Source: Candidatus Martarchaeota archaeon (GTDB lineage Archaea; Micrarchaeota; Micrarchaeia; Micrarchaeales; Micrarchaeaceae). From it: 35,930 nucleotides of DNA. Where the stretch lies: contig JAMCZI010000006.1 of the NCBI GenBank assembly GCA_023485545.1, positions 1-35,930 on the forward strand, read 5' to 3'. Below, in pieces: positions 23,820 through 31,971 of the stretch. The notes under the pieces were generated by a model, which was not told the origin of the DNA, did not search any database, and saw only the letters and a program-made list of their open reading frames with translations. Each line of letters opens with the position of its first letter. The first letter of the stretch is position 1. The position numbers were made by a program, and so were the translations under genes.

Positions 23820-26486
23820 TCACCCGTTTATCCTCTTAAGCACAAGGCGGTTAAGCTCTTTGAGGTAGTCGTGCTTGTTTTTCATCATTATTACATCCGC
23901 GTGACCGAACGTGAGCGTCTTGTGCGCAAACGGCGAAGGCGTCTGAGTGGTTATGAACTTGTATTTAATGGTACCCTTAGAAAGGCGCTCAATGACCTCC
24001 TTAGCACGCGGCACGTCCATCACGTCCTCCATCACTTCGCGATACGTCTCCTTTAAGACAGGAAAGTCTGGATCTATCTCCTCCACAGCATTAAGGAGCA
24101 GCTGCGAATTGACCTGCTGCCTCCCTACGCTTATTTTCCATCCCTTGTAGTTCTTCAGTATCATGAAGCTCCTCCCAGCGACTTGCCTGAAGCGCCTCTT
24201 CATCATCTCTGTTTTGCGTATGTTGAGCCTTATCGTCGAGATTATGTCGGACGAAAACACGTTCGAAAAGAGCTCCTCCACTGCTTTTTGCGAAAGCTTC
24301 GATTCGCGCTCAAGTTCAAGCATAAAGCCATTGTCCCCGACCAGAATGCCGACGTCCATGTCGAGCATTTCCCCGAGTACTATGCCGAAAAGCCTGGAAA
24401 GGGTGTCGTTCACCCTCCTTCCGAACAGCGCGTGGAATACCAGATAGTTCTTGTCTCCTTCTATGTCGTGCGTCTGCTCCACCAACATCAACTTGTTGTT
24501 CGGCACCTCTTTCGCAAACAGTATCTGCTCAAGGAAATACCTAAAAACCGCATCCATTGCATTTTCATCCATGGGCAGCTGCGACAGGACCTTTTTGACC
24601 TCTGCAGGCATTTTTGTTGACTTTGACACCCTCGATATCCTCCGCTTCTTTATTGAAGCGCTTAGGACAGATGCGAAGCTTCCCCTGAACTTTCCTATCT
24701 CCTCCGCGAGCTCGAAGCTAAGCGGCAGCTGTTCTGAGAACCATGGAGGTATTGTGGGGGCGCTGGTCTTGGCCTCGGATACAAAGCACTTCATCCCCTT
24801 CGCGTATTCGAACCTGTACAGCCTTCCGCCGAGAGTAAAGATGTCTCCGGGCTTCAGCTTTGTCAGGAATTCTTCCTCTATGTTGCCAATCCACTTCTTG
24901 TTAAGGTCGAAGACATTTATCGCTACCTCGTCAGGTATCGTGCCGAGATTTAACATGTATATTACCTGGGCCATCTTGCCTCTGCGCCCGAACATCTTTT
25001 CCTTCTCGTCATACCATATCTTGCCGTACACCCTCCTGCTTTCCAGCCCGACATAGTTGCCCGCAAGGTAGTTGAGCAGTGCGTCGAAATCCTTGCGTTG
25101 GAGGGCACGGTACGAATAAGCTTTCCTGACAAGGGAGAACGCCTCATCGACGCCCCACTTCCTTGCTATCGACATCCCTATGATGTGCTGAGCCAGCACG
25201 TCAAGCGGCGCCTCAGGTACCCGGAAGGAATCAAGATGCTTCTTCAGCGCCGCGTCAAGCATTATCGTGCATTCGACAAGGTCGTCCCTGTCAAGCGCTA
25301 TCATCTCCCCCTTTGCTGTTGCCTTATACGAGTGCCCTGCGCGCCCGATCCTTTGTATTGCCCTTGTGACGCTCTTTGGCGAACCCAGCTGCACAACGTC
25401 CTCTATCGCACCTATGTCAACCCCCAGCTCCAGGCTCGTCGATGATACGGCGCACTTCAACGCACCCTTCTTGAGCAGGTCCTCCACCTCCATCCTAGAT
25501 TCCCTCGACAAAGAGCTATGGTGTGCGGCTATGTCCTCGCCGTATCCGAAGCGCCGCTTTAGGTTAAAGACAACGCGCTCTGTGCCGCTCCTTGTGTTCG
25601 TGAATATGAGGGTCGACTTGTTCTCCTTTATTATCTGGTTCACCATCTTGTACATTTCGTCCTCGATCTTCTGTCCATCTGTGTATATCAGGTCTCTTAC
25701 AGGGCTCCTTGTCACCACGTCCAGCTTCTTGCTCCATGATGCGTCTACTATCACGCAGTCCTCGGTAGATGATGCCGCACTGCCTACCAGGAATTTGGCG
25801 GCCTCGTCAAGCGGATACAGCGTCGCGCCCAAACCGATCAGCGATATCCTTCCGCCAACCTCCTCCTTGAGTCTCTCGAGCGAGAGTGACAGGTGTACCC
25901 CGCGCTTGTTGTTGGCAAGCTCGTGAAGCTCGTCTATTATCACGTATTCAAGGCCGGAGAGGTGTTCCATGAACTTTCTGGAATTTAGTATTATTGCGAG
26001 GCTTTCTGGCGTAGTGACTAGTATGTTAGGGGGCTTGAGCAGCATCTTCCTCCTCTCCTGCTGGGTCGTGTCGCCTGTCCTTACCCCTATCGTGACCTTG
26101 CGCATGTTGCCCTTGAGTATGTCCTCGCCCTTGTCCTTCACTATCTCGGAATATATCTGCTCAAGAGGGAGAGTGAGGTTGCGGTACACGTCATTGTTGA
26201 GCGCCCTTAGGGGCGAAACATATATGCAGTACACCTTGTCCTCGAGCTTTCCCTCAAGCGAATAGTCGAAGAGCTTGCTTATTATGGAAAGGAATCCTGA
26301 TATCGTCTTCCCGGAACCGGTTGGCGCGGTTATAAGGAGATTTTTGCGCTCGCTTATAAGCTTGAACGCGTACTTCTGCGGCGGGGTGAGCTCGCCGAAG
26401 TTCTTCATGAACCAGTCCTTAACGTATGGGTTGAGCACTGCAATGCTCTCCGCATCGCTGAACGGTTTCCCCGCATAGCTTATCAT
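23820..26486 (-). CDS. lhr: Lhr-type superfamily 2 helicase
   Basis: An 888-residue DNA helicase. Walker A is APTGSGKT, box II is DELH, motif III region GLGATL, and the second RecA domain ends in STSLELGVDIG and QRIGRAGH. The long C-terminal part holds the winged-helix and Lhr core domains (with WYDEKEKMFGRRGKMAQVIY and the late arginine-rich RQVAGRSF). A start at GTG 26495 would add three residues, but a TATA box at 26506-26514 is 24 bases from the ATG at 26486. Lhr acts in replication-fork repair and recombination. It is coupled to a phosphoesterase downstream. Confidence 0.95.
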   Translation of the reverse strand: MISYAGKPFSDAESIAVLNPYVKDWFMKNFGELTPPQKYAFKLISERKNLLITAPTGSGKTISGFLSIISKLFDYSLEGKLEDKVYCIYVSPLRALNNDVYRNLTLPLEQIYSEIVKDKGEDILKGNMRKVTIGVRTGDTTQQERRKMLLKPPNILVTTPESLAIILNSRKFMEHLSGLEYVIIDELHELANNKRGVHLSLSLERLKEEVGGRISLIGLGATLYPLDEAAKFLVGSAASSTEDCVIVDASWSKKLDVVTRSPVRDLIYTDGQKIEDEMYKMVNQIIKENKSTLIFTNTRSGTERVVFNLKRRFGYGEDIAAHHSSLSRESRMEVEDLLKKGALKCAVSSTSLELGVDIGAIEDVVQLGSPKSVTRAIQRIGRAGHSYKATAKGEMIALDRDDLVECTIMLDAALKKHLDSFRVPEAPLDVLAQHIIGMSIARKWGVDEAFSLVRKAYSYRALQRKDFDALLNYLAGNYVGLESRRVYGKIWYDEKEKMFGRRGKMAQVIYMLNLGTIPDEVAINVFDLNKKWIGNIEEEFLTKLKPGDIFTLGGRLYRFEYAKGMKCFVSEAKTSAPTIPPWFSEQLPLSFELAEEIGKFRGSFASVLSASIKKRRISRVSKSTKMPAEVKKVLSQLPMDENAMDAVFRYFLEQILFAKEVPNNKLMLVEQTHDIEGDKNYLVFHALFGRRVNDTLSRLFGIVLGEMLDMDVGILVGDNGFMLELERESKLSQKAVEELFSNVFSSDIISTIRLNIRKTEMMKRRFRQVAGRSFMILKNYKGWKISVGRQQVNSQLLLNAVEEIDPDFPVLKETYREVMEDVMDVPRAKEVIERLSKGTIKYKFITTQTPSPFAHKTLTFGHADVIMMKNKHDYLKELNRLVLKRING

Positions 26487-26505
26487 TTCAAGCACGTTAA
26501 AATTA

Positions 26506-26514
26506 GCATATAAG
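26506..26514 (-). promoter_or_regulatory. TATA box of lhr
   Basis: CTTATATGC on -, centred 24 bases before the ATG at 26486, fixes the likely start and predicts a leaderless message for the helicase-phosphoesterase pair. Confidence 0.5.
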
Positions 26515-26532
26515 ATATGCAGAAAGAGAAAT

Positions 26533-26559
26533 AAAAAGGCTTGTAGAGCAAGCCTTTTT
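26533..26559 (-). terminator. Hairpin with A/T flanks, intrinsic-terminator-like
   Basis: AAAAAGGCTTG at 26533-26543 pairs perfectly with CAAGCCTTTTT at 26549-26559 around a TAGAG loop. Read on - it follows the ferredoxin stop directly and ends in five T. It also would read as terminator on +. It touches the stop codon of the ferredoxin gene at 26559. Confidence 0.75.
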
Positions 26560-26918
26560 CATTTGTATACCGACTGGTAGGTTGTGCCTGTGTCGTCGGT
26601 TATGTGTATGCACTCGCCCTCGCACTCTATAAGGCAAGCTTGGCAGAGTATGCACGCAGAGCCATTGACCCCGACTGATATGCCACCGCTAGTTCCATCG
26701 CTCTCGTCGGCAAAATGCTTATGGCCGTCTTGAACGCTGCCCCACTTGTCTATGACCTGCTGTTCAGACTTGCCGTTCCATTTCATCGCTTCTGGGGCGT
26801 TGTCCGCGTTTGCAGCTGCCATGTCCTTGCGGCTCCTCATCTCGAAAACAGCTACCGGGCATACATCAAAGCAGTGATGGCAACCGGTACATTTTGGCTT
26901 GTCTACCCATACATCCAT
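26559..26918 (-). CDS. Ferredoxin with two 4Fe-4S sites
   Basis: A 119-residue electron carrier. The first cluster motif is CTGCHHCFDVCP (10-21) and the second CILCQACLIEC (near 89-99). Between them is an unusually long polar insert of about 65 residues rich in Asp, Asn and Gly. The second motif lacks the usual Pro after the fourth Cys, and an extra Cys follows (EGECIHI). GGTGTGAT precedes the ATG. Partner enzymes are not nearby. Confidence 0.85.
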   Translation of the reverse strand: MDVWVDKPKCTGCHHCFDVCPVAVFEMRSRKDMAAANADNAPEAMKWNGKSEQQVIDKWGSVQDGHKHFADESDGTSGGISVGVNGSACILCQACLIECEGECIHITDDTGTTYQSVYK

Positions 26919-27021
26919 CTAATCACACCAATATCATTAATCGTACAGTTTCCTGTTCATCTTTTTATAGGCTTCCTCTTCAGGATTAACCTAGCATACA
27001 AAAGACGGCGGAAGCAAGGCT

Positions 27022-27036
27022 GGAGCCAGAGGCTCC
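27022..27036 (-). terminator. Short hairpin after the L1-P0-P1 operon
   Basis: GGAGCC-AGA-GGCTCC is a perfect 6-base stem about 14 bases past the P1 stop on -, followed about 18 bases later by a short TCTTTT run. It may mark the end of the ribosomal operon; the weak T run keeps confidence low. Confidence 0.35.
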
Positions 27037-27049
27037 GGGCCATGCCTTA

Positions 27050-27346
27050 TCAGCCGAACAGCCCAGAAAGTCCGCCGACAGCTTCCTCCTCGGTCTTCTC
27101 GGATTTCTCTTCCTTCTTCGGCTTTGGCGCCTCTGCCGCATGCTGTGGGGCCGGAGCTGAAACTTGTACGCTCTGGGCGTTCTTCAGGACCTCCTTTATG
27201 TCAACACCCTTCAATGAGGATGCGACAGCCTTTGCCTGCGCCTCGTCCGGCGTTATCCCTGCGGACTTGACTACTTCCATCAGTCCCTTCTCGTCTATCT
27301 CCTTGCCAGCTGCATTGAGCAGGAGCGCTGCGTATACATATTCCAT
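27050..27346 (-). CDS. rpl12: Ribosomal stalk protein P1 (archaeal L12)
   Basis: A 98-residue protein with the N-terminal dimer helices (MEYVYAALLLNAAGKEIDE), an Ala/Pro hinge, an acidic Lys/Glu segment and the factor-binding tail ending LSGLFG. It recruits translation GTPases to the ribosome. GGTGA lies 5 bases before its ATG, and it is the last gene of the L1-P0-P1 operon. Confidence 0.95.
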   Translation of the reverse strand: MEYVYAALLLNAAGKEIDEKGLMEVVKSAGITPDEAQAKAVASSLKGVDIKEVLKNAQSVQVSAPAPQHAAEAPKPKKEEKSEKTEEEAVGGLSGLFG

Positions 27347-27364
27347 AACTTCACCTTTATAGCG

Positions 27365-28198
27365 TCATTTCTTTATCATGCTGTCCAGTGCGGAAGCCTC
27401 CGAAGAGGCCTTGCCTAGCAGCCTGTCTATCGTCTCCTTTGTGTAGATGTTTCTCTCCACGCCGAGGTACATCGCATCGTTGAAAGCCTTCGAGAGCATC
27501 TCCCTGATCGTGTATGCGTTAACTATTCCTGCCGCCTTCGACAGCGCCAGAGCCTCCTGGAAGCTCTTCATTATGCCTGCGATAGTGCTCTCGCGATCTA
27601 TCCCGAGCACCTCCCTCCTGAAGATCACACCATTTGAGAGTATCGCGTTTGGGAGTATAGAAGCCTCTATCGGCTTTATGTTGAGCGTATGCAGCGCCTT
27701 TGACACGGCAGTGGATATTGTCTCGCCTGCTTTCACTATTGTCTTGCCTTTCCCTATCACTACCTTGCCTTTCTGTATCTGCACGTCTATTCCGGCCTGC
27801 TTCAGCTCTGTCACAGCCTGCCCGGGCTGGAGCGTAGTCTCGCCAGGCTCTACAGTTATGTCGGAAGGGGACTTCTGCTTGGGCTTTGCCGGAAGCATTA
27901 TAGACCCTGCCTTGAACTCTGAGAAGAGCTCAAATGGATCCTCGTTCGTAAGCAGTATGGCGCACGTTCCGTCAAGCATGTCGATGAGCTTGGATGAATT
28001 GCTGTCTGATTCGAGGACCTTCTTTAGCAGGTTCTTCCTTCCTGAGATGAACCTCGCCTTGCTCCTTAGCCTGTTCTTTGTCTCCTGAAGCAGCATGTCG
28101 GGAACCTTGTCCAGCCGCAATATGCCTACCGACTTGTACTTCTTCAGCTCTGTTGACGCTTCCTGGACGAACTTTTCCTTTTGCTGCTTCGTAATCAT
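27365..28198 (-). CDS. rplP0: Ribosomal stalk base protein P0 (uL10), short form
   Basis: A 277-residue protein with the rRNA-binding N-terminal part (ITKQQKEKFVQEASTELKKY; RNLLKKVLE) and an inserted domain (GQAVTELKQAGIDVQIQKGK). One or two C-terminal helices for P1 dimers follow, then it ends in ASALDSMIKK. It lacks the acidic hinge and terminal GLFG-type tail present in most archaeal P0 (usually about 320-350 residues), and so may hold fewer P1 dimers. Confidence 0.93.
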   Translation of the reverse strand: MITKQQKEKFVQEASTELKKYKSVGILRLDKVPDMLLQETKNRLRSKARFISGRKNLLKKVLESDSNSSKLIDMLDGTCAILLTNEDPFELFSEFKAGSIMLPAKPKQKSPSDITVEPGETTLQPGQAVTELKQAGIDVQIQKGKVVIGKGKTIVKAGETISTAVSKALHTLNIKPIEASILPNAILSNGVIFRREVLGIDRESTIAGIMKSFQEALALSKAAGIVNAYTIREMLSKAFNDAMYLGVERNIYTKETIDRLLGKASSEASALDSMIKK

Positions 28199-28206
28199 AA
28201 AGGCAC

Positions 28207-28839
28207 CTACATTATCTTTATCGGCTTGCTCATGGTAAGCTTCAGGTATACCGATTTTATGTTCTGCTTCCCGACCTTCTTTGATATGTCAGACACAACC
28301 TGGTCCACATTTGCTGCTATGTCGTTTGCGGGCATAGCCTCTGTCCCTATAGTGCAGTGCACTGTCGGGAGATACTTGCCCTTGCTCCTTATGGAGATTG
28401 AGCCGCCAGCCTTTCCGAGTATGCCCTTGACGTCCGAACCTACTATCGGCCTTGGCATCTTGTTCCTCGGCCCGAGGAACTGTCCGAGCGCCTTCGCAAT
28501 CTGCGGCATAAGGCTCGGCTGCGCGAACATGTCATAATCGAGAAGCTCTGTCATCTTGGCTTTGTCGCTCCTTATCTGCTCAAGCTCAGATGAGGGTATT
28601 ACCTTTGCACCAGTCTCCTTTGCAGCGTCGACGAGTCGCTGTTCGTCGGCAAATATTGCGACTGGGCTCTCCTTGCCCCTTCCCTTAGGAAGTGATATGG
28701 ACATGTTGAGCCTGTTCTCAGGCTTGTTGAAGTCTATGCCTTTGAAATTGACGGCAAGCTCCACGCTCTGCGTGAATTTCCTCTTGCCCTTGTTTTCGGC
28801 CATGAACTTCTCAAGTTCACTAGCGGTATTGGTTTCCAT
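28207..28839 (-). CDS. rpl1: Ribosomal protein uL1
   Basis: A 210-residue L1-stalk protein. The conserved FLGPRNKMPRPI and GKAGGSISIRSKGKYLPTVHC are present. Two starts are possible: ATG 28863 adds eight residues and is close to a TATA-predicted transcription start, while ATG 28839 follows GGAGGGAGTGAT and better fits the family N terminus. The uL11 gene, often first in this operon, is not next to it here. Confidence 0.93.
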   Translation of the reverse strand: METNTASELEKFMAENKGKRKFTQSVELAVNFKGIDFNKPENRLNMSISLPKGRGKESPVAIFADEQRLVDAAKETGAKVIPSSELEQIRSDKAKMTELLDYDMFAQPSLMPQIAKALGQFLGPRNKMPRPIVGSDVKGILGKAGGSISIRSKGKYLPTVHCTIGTEAMPANDIAANVDQVVSDISKKVGKQNIKSVYLKLTMSKPIKIM

Positions 28840-29041
28840 CTGATCACTCCCTCCTGCAAACATATGCAGTAACTGCGGGAAAAGCAGTGTATATATCTAT
28901 ATGGAAAGTTCTTTAAGTATTTCTGCTGTTTGCGTTGCTATATTATAATGCACTGAGTTGCGCAAGCGGAGGAAGATTTAAATAGTGTGCATTTTATCTA
29001 TAATCACACAGGAGAGATTAAAATCGTACGACCAGGCGGCT

Positions 29042-29578
29042 ATGCACATGACCGAAAACAAGCATTCCAAGCGTTCCCAGTCTGCAATGGAATACCTGAT
29101 GACCTACGGATGGGCCATACTCATCATAGCGGTTGCGCTCGGCCTGCTCTACGTCCTCGGCCTTTTCAGCCCTTCGTCTTCGACGAGCAGTTCCTGCACG
29201 TCGCAGAGCGGATACGTGTGCACGGACCTCTCGTTCTCGTACAATGGCATTGTGACTTTAGAATTTGGCCAGGACACTGGCACGACGCTTTACAACCTTG
29301 AATTCACGTGCACAGCATTGGAAAGTTCTGCAGGTCTGCCGAGCCCAAAAAATGATTTCGTTGTCTCGCCTGCGCGCACGGTAATAAACTCGCAGAAGTT
29401 TTATGTAAGCATGCCATGCTACACTTCTTACGGAACGAGGTTCAGCTCCACACAGATAGGGACGCCATATACAGGGTATATATGGATAAACTATACACAG
29501 GCAAACCAGCCCCCAGGCAACAGCAACCCATGGTTGACCGCGAAGATAGCGGCTTTCAGCACGAAGACCACGAATTAG
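29042..29578 (+). CDS. Pilin-like protein with class III signal peptide, copy 3
   Basis: A 178-residue protein with a basic leader (TENKHSKRSQSAMEYLMTYG), the class III signal peptide and hydrophobic helix, and a Ser/Thr-rich head with four cysteines. Bases 29087-29130, coding MEYLMTYGWAILIIA, are identical to both copies near 12.7-13.5 kb although the rest is much more diverged. A TATA-like element at 28975-28985 predicts a leader of about 36 bases. ATG 29048 is an alternative start. It converges on rnp2 with a 4-base overlap. Confidence 0.85.
   Translation: MHMTENKHSKRSQSAMEYLMTYGWAILIIAVALGLLYVLGLFSPSSSTSSSCTSQSGYVCTDLSFSYNGIVTLEFGQDTGTTLYNLEFTCTALESSAGLPSPKNDFVVSPARTVINSQKFYVSMPCYTSYGTRFSSTQIGTPYTGYIWINYTQANQPPGNSNPWLTAKIAAFSTKTTN
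29087..29130 (+). repeat. 44-base pilin cassette core, third copy
   Basis: Identical base for base to 12717-12760 and 13419-13462. Both flanks differ immediately, including at third codon positions. Confidence 0.9.
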
Positions 29579-29880
29579 CTGCTATTTGACAGACCGGCGA
29601 GTGATCCTGAATTGCGCACTGTGAGAAGCCCTATTTCCATCCCGGCTACGCGCCTGACGAGCGCAGTGGCTATAATGAATTTCTCGAGTGCCGCCAGGTT
29701 TACGCGAATCACCATCTCATCGTTCGATAGCTTTATTATGCGAAGGTTTGAGAGTGCGTAATCAACTTGGCCCATCACCCTCATCATCTCAGCCATAAAG
29801 TCGCGCTTGAACTGCTCTGCATCGCAGTTTTGCACGTGGGAGAAGCGTATGAGCACATACCTCTTTTTGTCGCGCATCAT
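29575..29880 (-). CDS. rnp2: RNase P protein component 2 (Pop5)
   Basis: A 101-residue subunit of archaeal RNase P. RYVLIRFSHVQNCDAEQFKR at the start, MVIRVNLAALEKFIIATALV in the middle and the following V-R-R-V-A-G-M match the Pop5 fold that pairs with Rpp30. It starts 1 base after rnp3 ends, in the same operon. Confidence 0.88.
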   Translation of the reverse strand: MMRDKKRYVLIRFSHVQNCDAEQFKRDFMAEMMRVMGQVDYALSNLRIIKLSNDEMVIRVNLAALEKFIIATALVRRVAGMEIGLLTVRNSGSLAGLSNSS

Positions 29881-29881
29881 C

Positions 29882-30376
29882 TCAATCGCCTAAAACCGAT
29901 GGCAGCATGCTGTTTGACTCGGCCGCCTTCTCCCTGCCTCCTCCCAGCACCAACGAGAGCGAAGAGAGCTGCATCCTGGAAAGAAGGTAATCCGCGCTGG
30001 GAGCCATGCTCACGAATATGCACGCCACGCCTGACTTGCGCATATCGTTGTAAAACCTTGATGTCTTCTTTATAAGCCGCACGCGCTCAAACGATGCAGA
30101 ACTCAGTATGCCGTGCAGCGGCACCAGGATTGGTATCTTTTCGGCCTTCATGTATTGCGGAAGTTCCGAAGGTATTTCAAGCACATCGGCGACAGCGCAT
30201 TTTGCGCCGGATTTTAGAAGCGCAGCAGCGTTCCTGCCATCGCTGAGGTATGCGGGAGCTTCGGGGGCGCCGTGGTGCACTTTTGCAGGAATGAAGAAGA
30301 CGCGATCTAAACCTATCTCCTTGCATATGCCTGACCCGACGAGCCCGGGGTCCGCAACAACATCGTAAAAACGCAT
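29882..30376 (-). CDS. rnp3: RNase P protein component 3 (Rpp30), short form
   Basis: A 164-residue protein beginning MRFYDVVADPG. A TIM-barrel-like Rpp30 pattern ends with VACIFVSMAPSADYLLSRMQ and LSLVLGGGREKA, the typical last strands. It is shorter than usual (about 210 residues or more). The longer in-frame extension to 30448 is rejected because it would overlap the Orc1 gene by 68 bases and lacks family sequence. Confidence 0.8.
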   Translation of the reverse strand: MRFYDVVADPGLVGSGICKEIGLDRVFFIPAKVHHGAPEAPAYLSDGRNAAALLKSGAKCAVADVLEIPSELPQYMKAEKIPILVPLHGILSSASFERVRLIKKTSRFYNDMRKSGVACIFVSMAPSADYLLSRMQLSSLSLVLGGGREKAAESNSMLPSVLGD

Positions 30377-30380
30377 CGTA

Positions 30381-31580
30381 TTACCGCACGTTAACCCCAA
30401 ACAGGTCCTTCTCAAGAACCTCCTTGGTCCTGTCAGCAGGATATGCAAGCTTTATCAGCTTGGTGTGACCACGTATCCCGCGGCCCGATTCGAACGTTTC
30501 TATTAGCCCCTGCATCTGCAGTTCCGAAAGATACTTCCTATACCAGCGCTCGCCCTTGGGCTCCTTCTTGAGGCTTTCGGTTATTGATTTGTAGCGGCTG
30601 TATACCTCGCCGCTGAACAGGTAGGTGTCCACCCCGTCTGTGAGCTTTTTGTAAGTGCCGCCACTTTTGGTAAGCATCGCTATGGAATAAAGCACCAGCT
30701 TCTGATGTTCCGGCAGGGTTGATATGACCTCGTAGACTATGTCGTCCTCGGCGAACTTTATAGCATGCTGCGCATCCTCCAGTGTTATCCTGTCGCTGTT
30801 TTTCTCTTCGGTAATCTCTCCAGCCCTGGAAAGGACGTTTAGAGAGAAGCGTGCGTCGCCGCCGTCTTTCGTGGCTGCAGCAGCTATGTATCTAAGCACA
30901 TCCTCGTTTACCGCACCAGGGCGAAGGCCGGTCGTGCTCCTGTCAAGCAGAATCTCAAAAAGCTCATTGGCGTTGTAGGGTGTGAAGACAAGCTCTGTTT
31001 CATAAAGCGATGAGAGGCTCCTTGGATCAAGGCTCTCCTTGAACGATACTGTGTTTGATATGCCGACCATGCTCACCCCTCCCGCCTTTATCTCGCTGTT
31101 TATCCTTGTTAGGGCGTATATCAGGTTGTCGAGGTCCTTCACCACGTCTATCTCGTCAAGCACCACTATGAGGGTCTTGCCGTCCTCCTCTATCCAGCCG
31201 GTGAGCTTCTCGTACAGGTCGACAACACCGTAGCCGCGTTTTGCGTATGTTGGAAGATGGTCGCTTATTATCTTGCTGAAGACGCGGTACCTTGAATTGT
31301 ATATCCTGCAGTTCACGTAGGATATCCTTGCGCGGGTGTTTGGTATGTTGTTGACCTCGTTTATGACGTATTTGATGCATGATGTCTTCCCTGCACCGGT
31401 CTTGCCGTAGACGAAGAGGTTCCTGCCGCGCTCCCCCTTGAGCGACGGGGCTATGGCTTTCTCTATGGAATTTATCTCCCTGTCCCTGGCAATTAGCTTC
31501 TTGGGTATGTAGTGCGGCGATAGGACCTCTCTATTGGCGAATACTTTCGATTCCACCAGCAGGTCGTTAAGCACTGACAT
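30381..31580 (-). CDS. cdc6: Orc1/Cdc6 replication initiator
   Basis: A 399-residue AAA+ protein: Walker A VYGKTGAGKTS (58-68), Walker B LIVVLDEID (137-145), sensor I GISNTVSF (about 173-180), an arginine-rich lid, and a C-terminal winged helix (about 300-390) that contacts origin DNA. It heads an operon with the two RNase P proteins. GGGTG precedes the ATG and a TATA-like CATATAA lies about 22 bases upstream. No repeated origin-recognition boxes are seen around it. Confidence 0.95.
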   Translation of the reverse strand: MSVLNDLLVESKVFANREVLSPHYIPKKLIARDREINSIEKAIAPSLKGERGRNLFVYGKTGAGKTSCIKYVINEVNNIPNTRARISYVNCRIYNSRYRVFSKIISDHLPTYAKRGYGVVDLYEKLTGWIEEDGKTLIVVLDEIDVVKDLDNLIYALTRINSEIKAGGVSMVGISNTVSFKESLDPRSLSSLYETELVFTPYNANELFEILLDRSTTGLRPGAVNEDVLRYIAAAATKDGGDARFSLNVLSRAGEITEEKNSDRITLEDAQHAIKFAEDDIVYEVISTLPEHQKLVLYSIAMLTKSGGTYKKLTDGVDTYLFSGEVYSRYKSITESLKKEPKGERWYRKYLSELQMQGLIETFESGRGIRGHTKLIKLAYPADRTKEVLEKDLFGVNVR

Positions 31581-31643
31581 CGTTCACACCCGGATGGTTA
31601 TATGCAGTTCAGGTTTTAAGCTTTAGCGGGTACGCCACTTTGA

Positions 31644-31961
31644 CTACTCTATAAGCTTGCGCTCCTTTATCTTGTTTGCGTCCAGTATGCTGTACCTCCA
31701 AATTATGTCGCCCTTTTCGTCGCTCTGCACGACCCAGGGCTTCACCATTACTATGTCGTTTACTTTTATCCAGAAGCGCCTCCTGAAGCGGCCAGGTATG
31801 CTGCACACCCTTTCCTTGCCGTCGGCGCATGCCACTATGAACTTCGTCGCCCCGGATATCTTTATCACTTTGCCGAGGGTTTCCCCTTCGTGAGGCAGCC
31901 TGAGAGCATGCTCTGGCTCCGGCTGTGAGCCGCGCCTGTTGTACCTATTGCCATATCCCAT
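31644..31961 (-). CDS. eif1a: Translation initiation factor aIF1A
   Basis: A 105-residue OB-fold factor. RLPHEGETLGKVIKISGATK, VCSIPGRFRRRFWIKVNDIV and DEKGDIIWRY are conserved through eIF1A/IF1. ATG 31961 is preferred to TTG 31967 because GAGGT lies 8 bases upstream and it matches the normal start. It follows aIF2-beta by 10 bases in the same operon. Confidence 0.95.
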   Translation of the reverse strand: MGYGNRYNRRGSQPEPEHALRLPHEGETLGKVIKISGATKFIVACADGKERVCSIPGRFRRRFWIKVNDIVMVKPWVVQSDEKGDIIWRYSILDANKIKERKLIE

Positions 31962-31971
31962 TGTCAAGACC

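Noticed and set aside
30377-30448. N-terminal extension of Rpp30 into the Orc1/Cdc6 gene
   Set aside because: No family match, and MRFYDVVADPG at 30376 is the expected start.
31581-31643. Replication origin beside Orc1/Cdc6
   Set aside because: The gap is 63 bases and shows no repeated origin-recognition boxes or AT-rich unwinding region.
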